Shown here piece after piece: positions 24,479-33,900 of a DNA stretch of 64,000 nt. The notes under the pieces were generated by a model, which was not told the origin of the DNA, did no database searches, and was given only the letters and a program-made list of their open reading frames with translations. How positions within the stretch are numbered: the stretch's first letter is position 1; every line of letters starts with the position of its first letter. A program made the position numbers and the translations under genes. This stretch comes from an uncultured Solobacterium sp. (GTDB lineage: Bacteria; Bacillota_I; Bacilli_A; Erysipelotrichales; Erysipelotrichaceae). The DNA lies in NCBI GenBank assembly GCA_900543035.1, contig UQPV01000009.1, forward strand, positions 1-64,000, written 5' to 3'.

Positions 24479-25919
24479 AAAATACGAACCAGTCTGCCGC
24501 AAAGACTATGACGCATGGAAACGGCTGCAGGACGAGCCGAAACAAAAAGCTGCAGCCGATCCTCGCCGCCTGCACTATCATCTGATGCCAGACATCGGCT
24601 GGCTCAATGATCCCAACGGCCTGTGTCAGTTTCACGGCCTCTATCATCTCTATTATCAGTATGATCCTTTTGATGCCAATGGCGACCTGAAGCTGTGGGC
24701 ACATGTGACGACCCGTGATTTCATCCGCTATGAGGAACAAGAGCCATTCCTGTTCCCTGACAGCGATCTGGATACCCATGGGGTCTACTCCGGCAGCGCT
24801 TTTGTGGAAGATGGACGCATCCATTATTTCTATACCGGCAACATCAAGCTGTTTGACCGCGAGGACTATGATTATATCCACAGCGGCCGCGTGGCCAACA
24901 CGATCCATCTGGAAAGCACGGACGGCTGGCATTTCGCCCAAAAAGAACTGGTCATGGGCATGGATGACTATCCCAAGGACCTGACCCAGCACATCCGCGA
25001 TCCAAAGCTATGCAAAGAAAACGGGATCTATTACATGGTGCAAGGAAGCCGTGACTTGCACGATCATGGCTGTGTGCAGATGTTTCGCTCGAGTGACCTG
25101 CATCACTGGCAGCCGCATATTCGCATCCAGAGCGATGAACCGCTTGGCTACATGTGGGAATGTCCGGATCTCTTCTTCCTGAACGGACAGAAGATCCTGA
25201 TCACCTGCCCGCAGGGCGTCCCAGCTCAGGGCGATGATTATGCCAATGTGCATTCGGTCACCTGGATGACTTTGTCCGGAAGCCTGGAAGAGGGGCTGCA
25301 TATCGATCACATCCATCAGCTGGACCGCGGATTTGACTTCTACGCTCCCCAGACTTTTGAAGATGAACAAGGCAGGCGCATCCTGATCGGATGGATGGGC
25401 ATACCGGATGCCGATTACACCAATCCGACCGTGGATCACGGCTGGCAGCACGCGCTCACTCTGCCGCGCGAGCTCACCTTCATTGACGGGCAGCTGTGCC
25501 AGCAGCCGCTGAAGGAATTAGAGGCTTTGCGCTTCAACACCCGCGTATTCACTGAAGAAACGCTGAATGCGGCGCAGATCGATGAGGAATGCTATGAACT
25601 GGACATGCACTTTCAGGAATGCCATTCCCTGCACCTCCAGCTCAGCGAGGAGATGCACATCATCTTCAAGGATGGGACATTCACCTTGGATATCCAAAAG
25701 GCTGGATCTGGACGGATCTCCCGCAGCCTGCGTCTGAATACGCTCAAAGACTTACGGATCTTCTCGGATACCTCCTCTCTGGAGCTGTTCCTCAATGGCG
25801 GCAGCGAAGTTTTTACCACCAGAGTTTACCCAAACGCACGAAGATGTGTTAAACTGATACAGGCGGAAGGATGCCGGGATATCACCCTGCATTTCCTGCA
25901 CGCATATCAAATCAGCTAA
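24471..25919 (+). CDS. scrB: Sucrose-6-phosphate hydrolase (GH32)
   Basis: A 482-residue cytoplasmic GH32 enzyme cleaving sucrose-6-phosphate to glucose-6-phosphate and fructose. The nucleophile motif is WLNDPNG, the stabilising RDP motif is IRDPK, and the acid/base Glu lies in WECPDLF. A C-terminal beta-sandwich module follows after about 330. The ATG overlaps the scrA stop region by 8 nt, so translation is coupled. There is no signal peptide, as expected for a PTS-linked enzyme. Confidence 0.94.
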   Translation: MFKKYEPVCRKDYDAWKRLQDEPKQKAAADPRRLHYHLMPDIGWLNDPNGLCQFHGLYHLYYQYDPFDANGDLKLWAHVTTRDFIRYEEQEPFLFPDSDLDTHGVYSGSAFVEDGRIHYFYTGNIKLFDREDYDYIHSGRVANTIHLESTDGWHFAQKELVMGMDDYPKDLTQHIRDPKLCKENGIYYMVQGSRDLHDHGCVQMFRSSDLHHWQPHIRIQSDEPLGYMWECPDLFFLNGQKILITCPQGVPAQGDDYANVHSVTWMTLSGSLEEGLHIDHIHQLDRGFDFYAPQTFEDEQGRRILIGWMGIPDADYTNPTVDHGWQHALTLPRELTFIDGQLCQQPLKELEALRFNTRVFTEETLNAAQIDEECYELDMHFQECHSLHLQLSEEMHIIFKDGTFTLDIQKAGSGRISRSLRLNTLKDLRIFSDTSSLELFLNGGSEVFTTRVYPNARRCVKLIQAEGCRDITLHFLHAYQIS

Positions 25920-25934
25920 AAGGAGGCAATCGCC

Positions 25935-26942
25935 ATGAAACAGAAACTTTGCGTGATCGGTGAAGCGCTCATCGACTTTATCCCGCAGCGAAAGGGCTGC
26001 GCATTGAAAGATGTGGAAGGATTTACTCGTGTTGCCGGAGGGGCACCAGCCAATGTGGCAGGCGCGGCAGCGCGGCTGGGCATCCCTGCCATGGTGCTCA
26101 CGCAGCTGGGAGCCGATGCGTTCGGCGACTATATCATTCAGTCGCTGAAAGACAGCGGCATCGACACCTCACATATCCTGCAGACCAAGGAGCACGACAC
26201 CTCTCTCTCTTTCGTTTCCTTGCAGGAAGACGGCAACCGCGACTTCAAGTTTTACCGCCGCACGGCCGCAGACCTGCAATACAGCCCGGACAACATCAGC
26301 GAGGACATCCTGGACGAGTGCGGAATGGTGCATTTCTGCAGCGTATCGCTCATGGATTCCCCGATGAAAGAGGCTCATCGCAAACTGCTTGATCTGGCCA
26401 CAAGAAAAGGTGTCCTGATCAGCTTTGACCCTAATCTGCGTTTCTCCCTGTGGGATGATGAAGAAGCGCTCAGAAACGCCGTTCTCGAGTTTCTGCCTTA
26501 TGCCGACATCCTCAAGCTTTCCGATGAAGAGCTTGAGTTCATCACCGGACGCACCGACATCGAAGCAGCCCTGCCCCAGCTGCTGCAGGGAAGATGCAGA
26601 TACATCATCTACACCCAGGGCAAGGAAGGCGCTTCCCTGTACCGCAAAGGAGAATGCATCACCAGCAAAGGGCACCGCGTCGATGTGGTGGATACCACAG
26701 GAGCCGGCGACTCCTTCATCGGCGCATTCCTCTATTGCCTGTTGAAGGAAGGCAACGGCGATCTGGAGGAGATCTCCTGCGGGCAGCTGCAGAACCATCT
26801 TGACTTTGCCAATTTGTATGCGGCACACACGACGACGATCGCCGGCGCGCTGGCCGCGATGGCTGACCAGCAGGAGCTGGAGGCTTTCCGCCACTCCCTG
26901 GAGCTCGACGACGATTTCGACGATGACGATGACTTTCTGTGA
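25935..26942 (+). CDS. scrK: Fructokinase (PfkB family)
   Basis: A 335-residue ribokinase-family enzyme phosphorylating the fructose released by the hydrolase. N-terminal GEALIDFIP, the substrate motif GGAPANVAGA and the ATP/anion-hole motif DTTGAGDSFIGA are present. The C-terminus is an unusual acidic stretch (ELDDDFDDDDDFL) beyond the catalytic core. It is the third gene of the sucrose operon, 15 nt after the hydrolase, followed by a terminator. Confidence 0.92.
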   Translation: MKQKLCVIGEALIDFIPQRKGCALKDVEGFTRVAGGAPANVAGAAARLGIPAMVLTQLGADAFGDYIIQSLKDSGIDTSHILQTKEHDTSLSFVSLQEDGNRDFKFYRRTAADLQYSPDNISEDILDECGMVHFCSVSLMDSPMKEAHRKLLDLATRKGVLISFDPNLRFSLWDDEEALRNAVLEFLPYADILKLSDEELEFITGRTDIEAALPQLLQGRCRYIIYTQGKEGASLYRKGECITSKGHRVDVVDTTGAGDSFIGAFLYCLLKEGNGDLEEISCGQLQNHLDFANLYAAHTTTIAGALAAMADQQELEAFRHSLELDDDFDDDDDFL

Positions 26943-26950
26943 TCATAGAT

Positions 26951-26974
26951 GAAGACGCCAGCCGGCGTCTTTTT
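26951..26974 (+). terminator. Terminator of the sucrose operon
   Basis: AGACGCC / GGCGTCT (26953-26959, 26964-26970) with an AGCC loop, then TTTT. Confidence 0.85.
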
Positions 26975-27043
26975 CATCGTCAGTATCGGCGCTTGTCCCT
27001 GACGCGCGCCGATGCTAAAATGAGAAGAAAAGGAGGAGTCAAG

Positions 27044-27568
27044 ATGAATGAAATGCTGGAGCTGATCAAGACGAGAAGGAGCGTGCGCGCCTATCAGCGC
27101 GACATGGTCCCTCGTGAGCTGATCGATCAGATCGTCGAAGCCGGTCTGTATGCGCCCTCTGGAATGAACCGTCAGCCGGTCATCATCATCGCGGTGAGCG
27201 ATCCCAAGACACGCGATGCGCTCTCCCGCCTGAACGCATCCATCATGGGCACGGACGGCGATCCGTTTTACGGCGCGCCGGTCGTGCTGATCGTGCTGGC
27301 AGACCGAAGCGCCCCGACCTATCTCTATGACGGTGCGCTCGCGATGGAAAACCTGATGCTGGCCGCCCATGCGTCAGGGCTGGGCAGCTGCTGGATCCAC
27401 CGCGCCAAAGAGGCATTCGAACGGCCGGAAGGCAAGCAGATCCTGAAGGAGCTGGGCATCGAAGGAGACTATGAGGGCATCGGACACTGCGTGCTGGGCT
27501 ATCCTCAGCAGGAAGGGCCAAGCAAGACGCCGCCCCGCAAAGCTGAGCGTGTCTATCACATCGACTGA
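27044..27568 (+). CDS. Nitroreductase-family flavoprotein
   Basis: A 174-residue FMN-dependent nitroreductase-fold enzyme. The N-terminal KTRRSVRAYQ binds FMN phosphate, APSGMNRQP is the second signature, and GLGSCWI is conserved near the C-terminal half. AGGAGG lies 7 nt before the ATG. Likely an NAD(P)H-dependent reductase of unknown natural substrate. It stands alone between two terminators. Confidence 0.9.
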   Translation: MNEMLELIKTRRSVRAYQRDMVPRELIDQIVEAGLYAPSGMNRQPVIIIAVSDPKTRDALSRLNASIMGTDGDPFYGAPVVLIVLADRSAPTYLYDGALAMENLMLAAHASGLGSCWIHRAKEAFERPEGKQILKELGIEGDYEGIGHCVLGYPQQEGPSKTPPRKAERVYHID

Positions 27569-27576
27569 CCAGTGGA

Positions 27577-27604
27577 AAAAGAGCCGAGCGATCGGCTTTT
27601 TTTG
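27577..27604 (+). terminator. Terminator of the nitroreductase gene
   Basis: AGCCGA / TCGGCT (27582-27587, 27592-27597) with a GCGA loop; flanking A and T runs extend the stem and provide the T tract. It could also serve mreB from the other side. Confidence 0.85.
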
Positions 27605-27652
27605 CGCAAAAAAAGAGATCCTCGGCTGAAGATCTCTATGCTCATCCTTTGA

Positions 27653-28624
27653 TCAGCGCAGCTGCTGAAGCATGATGCTGCAGCCGTCGACCACGCAGTG
27701 CAGCGCATTTTCCGCCACATGGACAGGCACCTGCAGTTCATTGCGCAGACGCGCGTCAAAGTTTTTGAGCAGGGCGCCGCCGCCGGTCATCATCAAACCG
27801 CGCTGGACGATATCCGCTGCCAGCTCCGGCGGAGTGATCTCCATCACGGTGCGGACAGCGCGCACGATCTCATCGACGGAAGCGCGCAGCGCCAGCTCGA
27901 TCTCATTGGAGTTGACCTCGATGGAGCTCGGCAGTCCGCTTTCCATCGCCAGGCCGCTGACCTCCATCGTAAGCGGCTCATCCATCGGCAGCGCAGATCC
28001 GATGCGGATCTTCACTTCTTCCGCCATCTGCTCACCGATCGCCAGCTTGCGCTCTTTGCGCAGATAATCGATGATCAGCTGAGTGAAACGGTTGCCCGCC
28101 ACCTTCAGCGATGTAGAGCATACGATGTCACCCAGCGCAAGCACGGCGATATCGCTCGTTCCACCTCCGATATCCAGCACCATGCTGCCGCAGGCCTTGC
28201 CGATATCCAGCCCGGCGCCTACCGCGGCCACCTTAGGCTCCTCTTCCAGATAGACCTTCTTCGCGCCGGCACGGTAAGCGCAGTCGCGGATCGCGTTTTT
28301 CTCGACCGTAGTGATATTCGTCGGGTGACAGATCAGGATCATGTTCTTGCGGAACATCCCGCGCAGATTGCATTCCTTGAAGAAATAGTTCAGCAGCATT
28401 TCCGTCGCTTCAAAATCGGCGATGACCCCGTCCTTCAGCGGACTGATGCAGATCATGCTGCGCGGCGTGCGACCCAGCATCTCCTTGGCTTCCTTGCCGG
28501 CGGCGATACATTTCTTTGTCTGTGCATCTATGGTGAGAATGGACGGTTCGTCGATGACGATCCCTTCATTGTCCACACAGATGAGCAAGTTCGTTGTTCC
28601 TAAGTCAATCCCTACTTTACGCAT
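27653..28624 (-). CDS. Rod-shape actin homologue MreB/Mbl
   Basis: A 323-residue bacterial actin organising lateral cell-wall synthesis. The nucleotide-binding motifs are GIDLGTTN (phosphate 1), LDIGGGTSDIAV (phosphate 2) and the adenosine motif MMTGGGALLKN. The length fits MreB, Mbl and MreBH alike, so I cannot say which paralogue it is. It lies 20 nt downstream of the signal peptidase gene on the same strand, not with mreCD. Confidence 0.94.
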   Translation of the reverse strand: MRKVGIDLGTTNLLICVDNEGIVIDEPSILTIDAQTKKCIAAGKEAKEMLGRTPRSMICISPLKDGVIADFEATEMLLNYFFKECNLRGMFRKNMILICHPTNITTVEKNAIRDCAYRAGAKKVYLEEEPKVAAVGAGLDIGKACGSMVLDIGGGTSDIAVLALGDIVCSTSLKVAGNRFTQLIIDYLRKERKLAIGEQMAEEVKIRIGSALPMDEPLTMEVSGLAMESGLPSSIEVNSNEIELALRASVDEIVRAVRTVMEITPPELAADIVQRGLMMTGGGALLKNFDARLRNELQVPVHVAENALHCVVDGCSIMLQQLR

Positions 28625-28644
28625 TTCATTTCACTCCTCATCAT

Positions 28645-29223
28645 TTATACCAGCCTGATACGATTAAACGGAAAAAGAACAAGCAAGTCCTTGGAGATGA
28701 TGTCGCTGCGGTGAAACGGTCCGAAATACCGCGAATCGGTCGAACCGGTCCGGTTATCGCCCATCAGAAAATACTCATCCGGGCCAAGGGTCACCTCATA
28801 GACATCCATGTCCGCATGGTGCTTCTTCGGATCATCGATGATGTAATCCTCCTCGATCTGCGTCCCGTTGACGCTCAGCACGCCGTTGACGTAGCTGATC
28901 GTGTCGCCTGGAATGCCGACGACCCGCTTGACGATCTCTCCTTCTTCACTTTGCACGACGACGATGTCAAAGCGCTCGATCTCCCCGCCCAGCACGATGG
29001 AAAGACGGTTGGACAGGGCAAAATCAAAGTTCTCCAGGGTCGGGTTCATGCTGGTGCCGCGGATCACGACCGGCTTTGCGACGAAGTTGCTCAGCAGCAG
29101 GACCACTGCCACGCAGATGACGTAATACTTTACCAGAGAAAAGATCTGCCTCGTCAGCGGCATGATCGCTTCCAGATTACGCCTGATTCTCGTCTGTCCG
29201 GTTTTTGACGCTCTCCTGGCCAT
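28645..29223 (-). CDS. lepB: Signal peptidase I
   Basis: A 192-residue type I signal peptidase with one N-terminal membrane helix (about 28-48). The catalytic Ser 58 is in RGTSMNPTL, the general base Lys 99 in IVKRVVGIPGD, and the C-terminal box is MGDNRTGSTDSRYFG. It removes signal peptides from secreted proteins outside the membrane. AAGGGGG lies about 10 nt before the ATG. It leads an operon with the MreB-like gene. Confidence 0.95.
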   Translation of the reverse strand: MARRASKTGQTRIRRNLEAIMPLTRQIFSLVKYYVICVAVVLLLSNFVAKPVVIRGTSMNPTLENFDFALSNRLSIVLGGEIERFDIVVVQSEEGEIVKRVVGIPGDTISYVNGVLSVNGTQIEEDYIIDDPKKHHADMDVYEVTLGPDEYFLMGDNRTGSTDSRYFGPFHRSDIISKDLLVLFPFNRIRLV

Positions 29224-29506
29224 GAACCTAATCCCCCTTTCGTCGTCTGCTTCAGCCTGCTTGTTCAGCCTTGTTGAATCTCTTCACCCCGTTTTTGACC
29301 ATAATACTCTGATTCCATCCTATTATAGCATAGCATGGCATGAATTTATGCATCTTCGCCAACAATTTTCCTGTCATTTTTGTAAGAGTTCAAACGTTTC
29401 ATTTACACCGTCGAATTTATACATTTTTTGCTTGTTCCAGCATCTTTTTCCTGTTCATTTTTACTTATCTGCGATAAACTGATAATGCTGAAAAAGGAGT
29501 GAAGAC

Positions 29507-30712
29507 ATGAAATCCCTGAAAGAGCTTTACCGTATCGGTCCAGGCCCTTCCAGCTCACATACCATGGGGCCGCAAAAGGCCTGTCTGGAAATGCTGAAGC
29601 GCTGTCCGAACGCCGATCATTACCGCGCAGATCTATATGGATCGCTGGCAATGACCGGCAAAGGGCATCTGAGCGATCAGATCATCATCCGCACGCTGGC
29701 GCCCCGCCCCGTGGAAGTCTGCTTTCACATGAATGAGATGAAGAAGCATCCCAACACGCTGGAGCTGCATGCCTTTGACGCCGAGGATGGCCTATTGGAG
29801 ACGATGACCGTCTATTCGGTGGGCGGCGGTGTCATCGAGATCGAAGGAGAAGATGCCGCGGTGCATGCCCCCTGCTATCCACATCACACCCTCGATGAGA
29901 TCAAGGCATTCTGCGCCGCAGAGCATATCGGGCTGAATGCTTATGTCGACCAATTTGACGACAGTGACATCAGCGGCTATCTCAACGAGATCCTGATCCA
30001 GATGCTGAAGACGGTCGACGCCGGGCTCAATGCCAGCGGCATCCTGCCTGGCAGGCTGAAGCTGGAGCGGATCGCCCGCTCCTTGCTGCAGGAAGCGAGC
30101 GATGTGCACGGCAGCGAACGAGAAAAGCTGCTGCTGTGCGCCTATGCCTATGCCGCCTGTGAGGAAAATGCGTCCGGCGGCATGAGCGTCACCGCGCCGA
30201 CGCTGGGCAGCAGCGGACTGCTCCCCGCTTTACTGTATTATTACTATTACGACCTGAAATATCAGCGCGAGACATTGGTAGAAGGGCTGAAGGTGGCCGG
30301 GCTGATCGGCAACCTCATCAAGCACAACGCCACCATATCCGGCGCGCAGGGCGGCTGCCAGGCCGAGATCGGCGCAGCCTGCGCCATGGGCGCGGCCATG
30401 ATCGCCTACCTGATGGGCCTGGATATGGATCAGATCGAATACGCCGCAGAGATGGGCATCGAGCATCATCTGGGCCTGACCTGCGACCCGGTCGGCGGTT
30501 ATGTGATGATCCCCTGCATCGAACGCAATGCCGTCTGTGCGCTGCGCGCCATCGACGCCGCCATCCTCGCCCGCCATCTGCGCCGCGTGCACCGCAACCG
30601 CGTCAGCTTCGACATGGTCGTGGAGACCATGAACAAGACCGGCATCAAGCTGCCGATCGAACTGAAAGAAAGCGCGCTGGGCGGACTGGCCAGCGTCGTG
30701 AAGCTCGACTGA
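29507..30712 (+). CDS. L-serine dehydratase, single-chain iron-sulfur type
   Basis: A 401-residue L-serine ammonia-lyase converting serine to pyruvate and ammonia. The regulatory/beta part comes first (IGPGPSSSHTMGP), then the catalytic alpha part with SGAQGGCQAEIG and the Cys residues (LTCDPVGGYVMIPC) that hold the oxygen-labile [4Fe-4S] cluster. Both parts, often separate SdaAB subunits in Bacillota, are fused here. AAAGGAG precedes the ATG and a terminator follows, so it is monocistronic. Confidence 0.93.
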   Translation: MKSLKELYRIGPGPSSSHTMGPQKACLEMLKRCPNADHYRADLYGSLAMTGKGHLSDQIIIRTLAPRPVEVCFHMNEMKKHPNTLELHAFDAEDGLLETMTVYSVGGGVIEIEGEDAAVHAPCYPHHTLDEIKAFCAAEHIGLNAYVDQFDDSDISGYLNEILIQMLKTVDAGLNASGILPGRLKLERIARSLLQEASDVHGSEREKLLLCAYAYAACEENASGGMSVTAPTLGSSGLLPALLYYYYYDLKYQRETLVEGLKVAGLIGNLIKHNATISGAQGGCQAEIGAACAMGAAMIAYLMGLDMDQIEYAAEMGIEHHLGLTCDPVGGYVMIPCIERNAVCALRAIDAAILARHLRRVHRNRVSFDMVVETMNKTGIKLPIELKESALGGLASVVKLD

Positions 30713-30771
30713 TCCTCATCATACTTATCCATTGTTTACAGGATGATGCAAAGTTGTTCAAGAATTGTAAA

Positions 30772-30801
30772 AAACATCGGTCTGCCTGGCCGATGTTTTT
30801 T
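30772..30801 (+). terminator. Terminator of the serine dehydratase gene
   Basis: AAACATCGG / CCGATGTTT (30772-30780, 30790-30798) with a 9-nt loop and a following T run. Confidence 0.85.
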
Positions 30802-30852
30802 GATGCCTGCGCAAGTTGAGGCGCGCAGTGGCCCGCACAGTATCCAGCACCC

Positions 30853-30881
30853 TTTTCGGAAAGCGTTTTCAATGATATAAT
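30853..30881 (+). promoter_or_regulatory. Promoter with cre box of the surface-protein gene
   Basis: An extended -10 TGATATAAT (TATAAT 30876-30881) is preceded at 17 bp by a weak TTTTCG. Between them GGAAAGCGTTTTCA (30858-30871) matches the cre consensus TGWAANCGNTNWCA at 13 of 14 positions. CcpA control is therefore likely. Confidence 0.65.
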
Positions 30882-30954
30882 ATCTTTATCATTCTGATTC
30901 AGAAAAGGAGGATAGCAAAGAACATCAGAAAGGGAAAAGAAAGTGGGTGAAAGG

Positions 30955-33900
30955 ATGAAGAAGTTTTTCATCAGTTTGATCGCCGGTCTTCTGGGCGTTT
31001 CTGCCGCAATCGGGCCGAGCAGCATTTACGCTGCCGAAACGAGGATGCAGATCGAAGCGTCCATGGAAGAACCAATTCAGATCTCTGCAAGCGAAGAAGG
31101 TTATGACGGAGATCTGCACATCGAAGTGGAAAGCAGCTACGAGATCGAACGGGATTATGATCAGAATCTGATGCTGACCGTGACCAACATCAGCGACCAG
31201 GCGCGCGCATATTACATGGCCGTCGATCATTCCTATGCGGATCTGTCCGTCAATTTTATCAAGGGAGGCTCTCAAAGCGAACCGCTGCTGATCGAGCCCG
31301 GCGAAAGCCAGCAAGTACAGCTGGCCATCTTTGCCCAAAATGCAGAACAGGAGCGGTATGGCCTGCCCGTCGAAGCCCGTCTGGCCGACACGGACGAAAC
31401 CGACGCCAGGGCCATCGTTCATCTGCGCTGCGATATCCCGCAGCTGGATATCAGCTGTCAGAAGCTGCGCAGCGAAAGCTCCACGCTGATCTCTGTATAT
31501 GAACTGATCAATACAGGAGAGGCGCTGAGCGATGTCACTGTCCGCCTGAGCGGAGATGCCGCCGCTTATGTGCGTACCGATCCGATCATCGCCAACCTGG
31601 CCATGGAAAGCCGCGAGCGAAGAGAATTCCGGATCATCCCGGACCTGGCCAAGATGAAGCAGGATGGGATCACGCGCGTCAGCGGTGAGATCCTCGTGGA
31701 ATCGGGCGCCCAGTGCGAACGCTTCGCATTGAACATCGACACCGAAGGCAAGGAGATCCATCTGGTCTCTGTCAAAGACCTGCTGCTGAAGCAAGATGGA
31801 AATCCTTATTATAACCTGAATGTCATCGACGACAGCCTGGATCACAGCGAAAGCGTGGACGGCAAAGCCGTCAAGACAGACACTGCCGTCTCCTTCACCT
31901 ATGGGGAAAACGGTGAGGAACAGCTCGATCTCTCGGTGCAGACTACCTTGCAGCCATATACCGGCGCACAGGAAGACGCTGAACCGGTCTGCGAGCTCAT
32001 CGAAGACGGCGCCGGCACTGCCCTGGCTCATGTCCGCGTATATCTCACCGAAGAGCAGTACCGTCAGATCGCAGCAGATGCGCAAAGCGACCCGTTCGCG
32101 TTCCGCCGTCTGCTTCGCGACAGCCCGCAGGACGATGCCGCAAGCTATGTCTTCGATGTCTATGTGGCCGTGGGCGAGACCATCGATGATACGAATACGT
32201 TCAAGACGATCGGCAACTTCAGCACGGCCTACTCCATAGGCAGCGACATCGTCGGACTGGCCGATGTCTCCAGTGATCCGACATACAGCGAGGCACAGAA
32301 AAACACATATGCCGTACTGACCGGCGCAACGCTCGCGCTGAGCCTGGCTGGCCTGGTCCTGCCCGGCGTCGGAACAGCCATCGCCCTGAGCACTGGCTCA
32401 TTCCTGCTGAACCTGTGGAAAAGCTACATCGAAAGTCATCCGGCCGGCGCGCTGAACATCTACATGGAAGGATTCCAATGCACCAACCGCGGCCGGATCG
32501 ACAACAGCTTCTATCTTCCGGATTACGCAGACGGCACGAAACCGGACCTGCACTATACCGGACGCATGTATGACCAAAAAGACGAAGACTTCTCTCATCA
32601 CATGGATACGAGCTACGACTATTACCTGAATGGCGATCACGCCGGACAAGGACACAATGACGGGCTCAGCGATCTGGCCATGGACAAGATCGACAACAGC
32701 AGCCTGAACGTCGGAGACCAGAACACGCTGGTGCGGGATTATGACACTGATGCCGGCAGTTACTTCATCTCGACCGAAAACGAGCTGACCGCCCTGTATC
32801 CGCCTGAATCGCTGATCGGCTATATCGGCGATCCACAGGAGCTGGAGGATATGCGCACCAAGCCTGACTTTGCGGTCTATCACGAAAACATCATCGTAAA
32901 GGGCAATGACCCCATCATCGATGAAAAGACCCAGCTGACCTTCAAGGTGTATAACCGCGGCAGCCGCGGCGGCTGGTACGATGTTCTGGTATATGACGGA
33001 GACAAGCTGCTCATGGAAAAGCAGAACGAAGCGCTCAACGCCTTTTCCTCGACATCATACACCATAGACTGGACACCGGGATCCCGCCAGCACGACATCC
33101 GCGTGGTCCTGAGCAATGCGACGATCGGCGTGGAAGAGCGTTCTTCATCCAACAATGAAGCGGTCCGTCACCTCCAGGCCCGCAGCCGGGAGATCCCGCA
33201 GATCACACAGCTGAACGTCTCTGATGACGAAAATGGCAGAAACGTCTCATTCAGCGCGGACATCCAGAGCTATGCCGATGTCAGCGCGGTCCAGTTCCTC
33301 GTCGACGGCACACCGCTGCAAGGAAGCGTCCACAGCGGCACTTATGCAAAGACCCGCCGGTTCTGGAGCGATGGGATCAGCCTGGATCAAGGCGAACACG
33401 AACTGAGCGTCATCGTCACATATGCCATCCAAAATGGCGAAAAGACCATTCGGATGGATAAGCCGTTCACCGTAGAAGCCCGGACATACGCTGTCCCTGA
33501 GATCAAGTCGGCAGAGCATGGCACACTGTTCGCCCTGCAGGAACAGGAATGCCAGATCCGGATCGCCAACGCGTCCGATGTGATCAGCGTGGAAGTCGAA
33601 AGCGCAGGAAAGGCTCGTCCTGCCAGCACAACCAACACCCTGAATGAGCGGATCTATCAGTCTGCCGTCCGCTTTGCCGAAGCAGGCCAGCAGCAGATCA
33701 TCGTCCGCGTCACTTACGCCGTCAGCGCCGCACAGACCAAGACGATCGAAAAGCAGTTTTCGGCAGAGGTCCTGCCTGCCGAAGAAGCATATTACCGCTT
33801 GCAGATCAGCGATGAATTGAGCGATCCGCTCATCCTGGTGGACGGCAGCGCAGTGGATCACGACCGCAGCGGATCGGGAGAGTACCTGATCAGATGGAGC

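Noticed and set aside
29224-29506. Riboswitch or RNA gene between lepB and the serine dehydratase gene
   Set aside because: The stretch is AT-rich, but I see no conserved RNA motif or strong stem, only probable promoters.
30907-30942. Upstream start using AGGAGG at 30907 for the surface protein
   Set aside because: No start codon lies at a suitable distance; the GTG at 30943 or ATG at 30955 are the only reasonable starts.
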